Source of the DNA: Pseudoxanthomonas indica
GTDB lineage: Bacteria > Pseudomonadota > Gammaproteobacteria > Xanthomonadales > Xanthomonadaceae
Assembly (NCBI RefSeq): GCF_900167565.1
Contig: NZ_FUZV01000001.1
Span: 930,001 to 994,000 of the forward strand
DNA length: 64,000 nucleotides
Reading direction: 5' to 3'
Every line of letters begins with the position of its first letter. The first letter of the stretch is position 1. Positions 58,821 through 64,000 of the stretch are shown piece by piece. Made by a program: the position numbers and the translations under genes. The notes below the pieces were generated by a model. That model saw only the letters and a list, made by a program, of their open reading frames with translations. It was not told where the DNA came from and ran no database searches.

Positions 58821-59273
58821 ATGAAGAACCGACTCGGTCCCGTGCTGATGCTGCTTCTGCTGGCCACTGGCAGCGCGCTGGCGCAATCCTCCTCGCCGGC
58901 TGCTGCCCTGCCGGAGTGGGACAAGCTCACGCCACAGCAACGCGAAACCCTGATCGCCCCACTGCGTGACCGCTGGAACAGCGACCCGCAGTCGCGCGAA
59001 CGCATGCTCGAGCATGGCCAGCGTTGGCAGAACATGACGCCCGAGCAGCGCAAGCAGGCGCGCAAGGGCGCCAAGCGCTTCGAGGACATGAGTCCGGAGC
59101 AGCGCGAACGCGCGCGCGCGTTGTTCTCGCAGATGCGCGACATGCCGCCCGAAGAACGCGAAAAGCTGCGCGAGAAGTGGCAGAAGATGACGCCGGAGCA
59201 GCGCAAGGTGTGGATGGAACAGCATCGCGGCAAGGATCACGCGCCGCCGCCGCTGCCGCCACCGGAGCGCTGA
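58821..59273 (+). CDS. Periplasmic repeat protein, DUF3106-like
   Basis: 150 residues with a signal peptide ending near ALAQ. The rest is about five helical units built on the pattern L/M-T/S/P-P-E/Q-Q/E-R, at about residues 36, 72, 92, 110 and 126 (for example MTPEQRKQA, MSPEQRERA, MTPEQRKVW), ending in a Pro-rich tail. The composition resembles Spy/CpxP-type periplasmic chaperones. It starts 4 bases after the membrane protein and likely senses or protects the envelope; that role is inferred. Confidence 0.72.
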   Translation: MKNRLGPVLMLLLLATGSALAQSSSPAAALPEWDKLTPQQRETLIAPLRDRWNSDPQSRERMLEHGQRWQNMTPEQRKQARKGAKRFEDMSPEQRERARALFSQMRDMPPEEREKLREKWQKMTPEQRKVWMEQHRGKDHAPPPLPPPER

Positions 59274-59278
59274 GGCCG

Positions 59279-59300
59279 CGCGCGCCTCCAAAGGCGCGCG
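59279..59300. other. Hairpin between the DUF3106-like gene and pntA1
   Basis: CGCGCGCCT and AGGCGCGCG with a CCAA loop form a perfect 9-bp stem 5 bases past the plus-strand stop. It could end transcription from either side, but neither strand has a U-tract. Confidence 0.45.
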
Positions 59301-59325
59301 CTGGCTGTTGCCCGGAGCGTGTGGC

Positions 59326-60417
59326 TCAGGGGGCAGCAGGCTCCGGCCAGCGGGTCTTGGCAAGCAACTCGTCCTGCCAGTCGAAACTGAGCGCGCCCTC
59401 GCGCAGGAACAACGAGACGAAATTGAGCACGTTGCGCGCGTACATTTCGCTGGCGTGCACCGCACCCAGGCTGGCCAGGTTGAGCGGGCCTGCGATGGTG
59501 ACGCCATTGTGGTCAATGGATTCGCCGGGCCGGGTCAGTTCGCAATTGCCGCCCGTCTCCGCCGCCAGATCGACAATCACGCTGCCTGCGCGCATGCCTT
59601 CCACCATGGAGGCGGTGATGATCTTCGGCGCAGGGCGCCCCGGCACCGCAGCCGTGCAGACGATCACGTCGATGCCCTTCAGATGTTCACCGAGTCGACG
59701 CTGCTGTTCGCGGCGCTCGTCGTCGGTGAGTTGGCGCGCGTAGCCGCCCTCGCCCGCTGCGCTCACGCCCAGATCCAGGAACTTGCCGCCCAGCGATTCG
59801 ATCTGCTCACGGGTTTCGGGCCGCACGTCGAAGCATTCCACCTGTGCGCCCAGGCGCCTGGCCGTCGCCACGGCCTGCAGGCCCGCAACGCCCGCGCCGA
59901 CGATCAGTACTTTGGAGGGCCGGATGGTGCCCGCCGCCGTCGTCAGCATCGGGAAAAAGCGCGGCGTCAGTTGTGCCGCGATCAGCACTGCCTTGTAACC
60001 CGCCATGCCGGCCTGTGAGCTCAGCACGTCCATGGCTTGCGCGCGGGTGGTGCGCGGCAGGCGCTCGAGCGGGAATGCCAGCAGTTCGCGCGCGCGGATG
60101 GCGTCGCCACGCGCGGCGTCGGCCTGCGGTTGCAACACGCCCACCAGGGTGGCCCCGCTGGCCATTCCATTGAGAATTTCGGCCGAAGGGGGCTGCACCA
60201 CCAACACTACCTGCGCGCTGGCAAGTGAGCCGGCATCGGCCGGTCGCGCGCCCGCATCGTAATAAGCCTGATCCAGGAAGCCGGCCGACTGACCTGCGCC
60301 GGCTTCGACGCGCACGTCGGCGCCGGCGGCGATCAGTTTCTTGACGGTTTCCGGGGTGGCGGCGACGCGGCGTTCGCCGGCTGCCGTTTCTTTCAGGACC
60401 AGGACTTCGACCGCCAT
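59326..60417 (-). CDS. pntA1: NAD(P) transhydrogenase subunit alpha, part 1
   Basis: The soluble NAD-binding domain I of the transhydrogenase. 363 residues from the ATG at 60417 behind GGAG (an upstream 16-codon extension is rejected). The NAD fold is KVLIVGAGVAGLQAVATARRLGA with the acidic end VECFDVRPE. Its usual downstream partner pntA2 is not adjacent: three plus-strand genes lie between. It follows the DUF1631 gene on the same strand by 66 bases. Confidence 0.94.
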   Translation of the reverse strand: MAVEVLVLKETAAGERRVAATPETVKKLIAAGADVRVEAGAGQSAGFLDQAYYDAGARPADAGSLASAQVVLVVQPPSAEILNGMASGATLVGVLQPQADAARGDAIRARELLAFPLERLPRTTRAQAMDVLSSQAGMAGYKAVLIAAQLTPRFFPMLTTAAGTIRPSKVLIVGAGVAGLQAVATARRLGAQVECFDVRPETREQIESLGGKFLDLGVSAAGEGGYARQLTDDERREQQRRLGEHLKGIDVIVCTAAVPGRPAPKIITASMVEGMRAGSVIVDLAAETGGNCELTRPGESIDHNGVTIAGPLNLASLGAVHASEMYARNVLNFVSLFLREGALSFDWQDELLAKTRWPEPAAP

Positions 60418-60483
60418 GCGCACTCCGGTACCAGGTTGACGGACCGATGCTAGCAAATGCATCACCCCTGCGGGCGGGCGGTC

Positions 60484-62772
60484 TTACGGTGCGACAGGTG
60501 CGCCCTTGCCGGGTTCCAGGCGATCAATCACGCCCTGCATGGCGCTGTCAAAGGCGTCCTCTTCCACATGCTTGCGCAGGCGGCCCAGCCGCACCATCGC
60601 CGCCAGTTCCTCAGGCGAGGCCACGCAGAAGCGCACGCCGCGACGATTGACGAACAGCAGGCGCGAGGAAATCGGGCTGACCCAGGACAACTTGCCGGGT
60701 TGCACCTTGTTGTCCTTGTCGACGAAGTCCAGCCAGGTGCCGATGGTCAGCGCGCGGAAATGGTCGGCGTCGGTGTGATCGAATTCCAGCGTGTCGGTGC
60801 CGCCCACCAGGTGGATGGCGCTGCTGTCGTCTTCGGCCGGCTTGGGCAGGATCACCTGCGGCAGCTCCGGCAATGGCTTGGCCAGATCCGGGCGCGAGGC
60901 GGCAATGGCCTGATAGGTGTCGTGCAGCGCATCGACGGCGGCATTGGCCGCATCGTTGTTCATGCCGACACTGGCAAAGACCTGTTGCAGCCCCGGACGC
61001 CAGGCTTGCAGCCAGGGCTTGCCGACGATCTGGCGCTGGGCCTCGGCCAGTTCTTCCAGCACGCCATCGGCCAGCGTCAGAGCCTCGGTAAGCGCGGCGC
61101 TTTCCTCGCCCTCGCGCAGCACCGTCATGGTGACGTGGTGGGCCCACGGCTGACGCAGGAAATCCTCGATGGCCTGCGGCAATTCACGGCCCGTCACGCG
61201 CGAATCCAGCTCGCGGGTCATGCGGCTGCGCGCGCTTTCCAGGCGTTCCTGGCCGCGCTGGATTTCGGCCGCGCGGCGCTCGGCGATTTCGATGCGGCGG
61301 CGATGCTGGTCCAGAAAGGCGCGGAACTCTTCTTCCAGGGTCAGGAAGATCGCCAGGTTCTCGTTGAACTCCGCCACCAGCCGGCCGACCACTTCTTCCA
61401 CCTTGGTCAGCAGGGTGCGCTCGGCCGCGCTTTCGCCCAGGTTGCCCTCGCAGGCTTCGGCCAGTGCATTGAGCAGGCGCCGGGCCGGATGGGTCTTTTG
61501 CACGAACATCCGGCGATCCAGCAACGCCACCTTGACGAACGGCACCACCAGCCTGCCGATCAGTTCGCGCGGCCGGCCTTCCAGATCGCGCTCGTCGAGC
61601 ATCACATCGAACAACATGCCGACCAGATCGATGGCGTCTTCATCCACGGGCGCCAGGCGCGCCGTGGAAGGATCCACACCCAGCTGCATGGCGCTGCTGA
61701 TGACTTCATTCTTGAGCCGCTGCGCCAGCGATTCACCGGTATCGCCGATGGCCGCATTCAAAGTGGCGCTGGGCGTGGCCTGCAGCAGCGACAACACCGA
61801 AAGCATCTCGCGCTGGGACAGATCACGGCTGCCAGCCGACGCGCGCTGCGGCGCGGCTTCGCGCTGGCCGCGCGACTCCTGCAACAAATGGTGCAGGGCT
61901 TCCAGCAGCACGCCTTGCGCGCCGGGCGTTTCATAGGCCGGGCCCTGGCCCATGGCTTCGCGCTCGGCATTGCGCATGTCGCGGAAACCGGCCATGCGAT
62001 TGACGAAACGCGCGGCCCAGGCGGGCGCCTGCGCTTCGTCATCGGCCAGCAGCGGTTCGTCGAAGGTCTCCTGGCGTGCGCGTGGCGTCGGCGCGGCGGC
62101 CGGTCGACGCGGGCTTTCCATTTCCGGCATCACGCCGGCGCGGACCAGACGCTGGTCCAGCGCTTCATAGATACGTGCAATCGCCGGCACGAGATCGCGC
62201 TCGCACAGTTTGATCACCACCAGGCGCACATCCAGCGCCAGGTCGCAGGTGGCGAAGGCCGAGTGCACGGCCGTACCGATATGTTCGGCGCCGATCGGAT
62301 TGTGCTCGCCATCCAGGCTCAGGTTGCCGGCAATGACTCCCAGGCGGCGTTCCAGGCGGGCCAACACCGATTTGCAGTCGCGCGCCAGCACCGCCGCCAG
62401 GTTGCGCGCCGCCAGTCGCGATTCCAGTTCCTGGTCGCTGACCAGGCTCAGGCTGTTGGATTCGTTCTTGATCAGCGAGTCTTCCGCCGACAGCGGCTCG
62501 CCGGCCTCCAGCGAACGCCAGGCCACCAGCAGGGCCTCGCGGAAGCGCGAGATGATCTCTTCGCGCCGGCGGCGCAGCTCGCGCATGGCGTCCAGGAAAG
62601 CCATCTGCGAAGGACCGGCGCGTTCGGCGCGGTCGAACAGCGCGTCATCGAAGCGACCCAGCGCCACCGCGAATACATCGGTCAGCGGCGGAATCACGGC
62701 ATCGCGCGCCTGCCCGAGCAGTTGCGGATCGTGACCACGGCGGACTGTGGTGGCGTGTGGGGTGGTCGACAT
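60484..62772 (-). CDS. DUF1631 family protein
   Basis: 762 residues from the ATG at 62772; the 72-codon upstream extension is rejected. It is mostly alpha-helical with acidic and basic stretches and no signal peptide or membrane segment. A coiled-coil-like region is likely at about 480-540, and a PilZ-like C-terminal piece around residues 650-740 is possible (WLDFVDKDNKVQPGKLSWVSPISSRLLFVN). The function is unknown; such proteins occur in Pseudomonas and xanthomonads. Confidence 0.8.
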   Translation of the reverse strand: MSTTPHATTVRRGHDPQLLGQARDAVIPPLTDVFAVALGRFDDALFDRAERAGPSQMAFLDAMRELRRRREEIISRFREALLVAWRSLEAGEPLSAEDSLIKNESNSLSLVSDQELESRLAARNLAAVLARDCKSVLARLERRLGVIAGNLSLDGEHNPIGAEHIGTAVHSAFATCDLALDVRLVVIKLCERDLVPAIARIYEALDQRLVRAGVMPEMESPRRPAAAPTPRARQETFDEPLLADDEAQAPAWAARFVNRMAGFRDMRNAEREAMGQGPAYETPGAQGVLLEALHHLLQESRGQREAAPQRASAGSRDLSQREMLSVLSLLQATPSATLNAAIGDTGESLAQRLKNEVISSAMQLGVDPSTARLAPVDEDAIDLVGMLFDVMLDERDLEGRPRELIGRLVVPFVKVALLDRRMFVQKTHPARRLLNALAEACEGNLGESAAERTLLTKVEEVVGRLVAEFNENLAIFLTLEEEFRAFLDQHRRRIEIAERRAAEIQRGQERLESARSRMTRELDSRVTGRELPQAIEDFLRQPWAHHVTMTVLREGEESAALTEALTLADGVLEELAEAQRQIVGKPWLQAWRPGLQQVFASVGMNNDAANAAVDALHDTYQAIAASRPDLAKPLPELPQVILPKPAEDDSSAIHLVGGTDTLEFDHTDADHFRALTIGTWLDFVDKDNKVQPGKLSWVSPISSRLLFVNRRGVRFCVASPEELAAMVRLGRLRKHVEEDAFDSAMQGVIDRLEPGKGAPVAP

Positions 62773-62966
62773 GCGCAAGGTTCCCCGCCTTGGCAGGCGA
62801 AAAGGTATCTCGGAGAGCGGCCGGTCGGGGTCGCCTTCACATCGTAGGCATTCCGGTGCGAAGGCGACGTGACCAGATCGGCACTTTGGCGCGGCGCAGC
62901 GCGGAAGACAAGCCAGGACGCGCCCCGATGGGGTGCGTGGGGGCCGTGGGCTCCGCGCATCCCCGG

Positions 62967-62978
62967 TAAACTGACGGC
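62967..62978 (+). promoter_or_regulatory. Candidate leaderless promoter of the nitroreductase gene
   Basis: TAAACT (62967-62972) ends six bases before the ATG, so transcription would start at or next to the start codon. No ribosome site is visible. A -35 was not identified. Confidence 0.4.
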
Positions 62979-63560
62979 ATGTCCGCATCCAACCCCCTGC
63001 AGTTCCTCGACGAGCGCCGCTCCATCCCCTCCAAGCAACTGGGCGAGCCCGGCCCGGACGCCGCTACCCTGCGGCGCATGCTCGCCGCGGCCGTGCGGGT
63101 TCCCGATCACGGCAAGCTGGTGCCGTTCCGGTTCCTGCACCTGCATGGTCCGGCCCGCCAGCACCTCGGCGATGCCTTGGCCGCATTGACCCTGCAGCGC
63201 GACCCAGACGCACCCGCCGCCGCGGTGGAAAAGGATCGCGGCCGCTTCGCTCATGCACCCGACATCATTGTCGTGATTGCGCGCCTGACACCCGGCCACA
63301 AGGTGCCGGAGCAGGAACAGCTGCTCACGGCCGGCAGCGTCTGCTTCGCCTTGCTGCAGGCGGCGCAGGCACTGGGTTTCGGGGCCCAATGGCTGACTGC
63401 CTGGATGGCCTATGACGCGAGCGTGGCCCGCCTGTTGGGCCTGGCGGACAACGAGCGCGTCGTCGGCTTCATCCACATTGGCACCGCAAAGCTGGAGGCC
63501 CCGGAGCGCGAGCGCCCGGACGTGGACGCCCTGCTCGCCGAGTGGCAACCGGAGTCCTGA
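62979..63560 (+). CDS. Nitroreductase family protein
   Basis: 193 residues with the FMN/NADPH nitroreductase fold of the short YdjA type: ERRSIPSKQLGEPGP at the start, VRVPDHGKLVPFRF, and SVCFALLQAAQALGFGAQWLT. Physiological substrate unknown. It is followed after 5 bases by the exonuclease gene. It is divergent from the DUF1631 gene across 206 bases. Confidence 0.88.
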   Translation: MSASNPLQFLDERRSIPSKQLGEPGPDAATLRRMLAAAVRVPDHGKLVPFRFLHLHGPARQHLGDALAALTLQRDPDAPAAAVEKDRGRFAHAPDIIVVIARLTPGHKVPEQEQLLTAGSVCFALLQAAQALGFGAQWLTAWMAYDASVARLLGLADNERVVGFIHIGTAKLEAPERERPDVDALLAEWQPES

Positions 63561-63565
63561 ACCTC

Positions 63566-64000
63566 GTGCTGGACACGCCGCCACCGCTGCGCCCGCTCTA
63601 TCTGGTCGACGCCAGCCTGTACGTATTCCGCGCCTGGCACTCGATGCCGGACGAATTCCACGATGCCGAGGGTTGGCCGACCAACGCCGTGCATGGCTTC
63701 GCGCGGTTCCTGCTCGAGCTGCTCGAGCGCGAGCGGCCGCAGCACATCGCCATTGCCTTCGACGAAGCCCTGGACAGCTGCTTCCGCCATCGCATTTACC
63801 CGGCCTACAAGGCCAATCGCGATCCCGCGCCGGAGGAACTGCGCCGCCAGTTCGCCCATTGCAAGGCGCTGTGCGCCGCGCTGGGCCTGAATGTCCTGGC
63901 CCACCACGAGTACGAAGCCGATGACTTGATCGGCACCGCCCTGCACGGCGCCCGGCCGGATGGCTTTCGCGGCGTCATCATCTCGGCCGACAAGGATCTT
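63566..64000 (+). CDS. 5'-3' exonuclease (Pol I N-terminal domain-like), 3' partial
   Basis: 145 residues are visible from a GTG at 63566 to the window edge. PLYLVDASLYVFRAW at the start carries the first metal-binding Asp, IAFDEALDSCFRHRIYPAYKANR matches the helical-arch region, and YEADDLIGT carries further metal-binding Asp residues of the FEN/5'-nuclease fold. Without the rest it could be a stand-alone exonuclease (ExoIX-like) or another 5'-nuclease; a Pol I N terminus is less likely. The start is inferred because GGAG lies 12 bases upstream. Confidence 0.88.
   Translation, partial: MLDTPPPLRPLYLVDASLYVFRAWHSMPDEFHDAEGWPTNAVHGFARFLLELLERERPQHIAIAFDEALDSCFRHRIYPAYKANRDPAPEELRRQFAHCKALCAALGLNVLAHHEYEADDLIGTALHGARPDGFRGVIISADKDL

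Overview
This is a high-GC gammaproteobacterial chromosome segment. The split pntA1/pntA2/pntB transhydrogenase, class II DAHP synthase, Ctc-type L25 next to pth and ychF, the wrbA-DUF2069 pair and the RpoB sequence together suggest the Xanthomonadaceae/Lysobacteraceae (Xanthomonas, Stenotrophomonas, Lysobacter, Pseudoxanthomonas or Luteimonas). That placement comes from remembered gene order and protein sequence, not from a search. I see no insertion sequence, prophage, integron or CRISPR array. Both window ends cut genes.

Layout. Positions 1-3562 hold the 3' part of a GGDEF-EAL signalling protein (+), a class II DAHP synthase (-) and dsbB (-). From 37.0 kb down to 3.6 kb the minus strand carries almost the whole information-processing core as one nearly unbroken array. 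In transcription order it is: tRNA-Tyr, tRNA-Gly, tRNA-Thr, tuf copy 2, tRNA-Trp, secE, nusG / rplK, rplA / rplJ, rplL, rpoB, rpoC / rpsL, rpsG, fusA, tuf copy 1 / rpsJ through rpsQ (S10 operon) / rplN through secY (spc) / rpsM, rpsK, rpsD, rpoA, rplQ (alpha). Good sigma70-type promoters are visible before the tRNA-tuf unit, rplK, rpsL and rpsJ, and U-tailed terminators after rpoC and rplQ. Positions 37.0-43.9 kb (-) carry a TPR lipoprotein-pathway cluster: TPR protein, lolB, ispE, tRNA-Gln, prs, rplY, pth, ychF. hemA-prfA-GNAT diverge from it on the plus strand.

From 46.8 kb on are accessory and metabolic genes in short operons: moaB, a small HTH regulator coupled to a polyphosphate kinase 2, a secreted protein of unknown function with a Gly/Lys/Asn-rich tail, acylphosphatase, a TlpA-like lipoprotein, a BrkB/YihY membrane protein, wrbA-DUF2069, a one-domain asparaginase homologue, ilvE, a SufT/DUF59 protein, two unknown membrane proteins, the transhydrogenase genes, a DUF1631 protein, a nitroreductase and the start of a 5'-3' exonuclease.

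The most unusual arrangement is at 57.3-60.4 kb. The transhydrogenase genes are interrupted between pntA1 and pntA2 by an oppositely oriented three-gene unit: an ECF-like sigma factor, a single-pass membrane protein and a periplasmic repeat protein. This looks like a small sigma/anti-sigma/envelope-sensor system and is the best candidate here for an undescribed regulatory circuit. Other points of interest are two tuf genes that appear to differ at one synonymous base, several long perfect hairpins inside ribosomal-protein operons, and candidate leaderless promoters.
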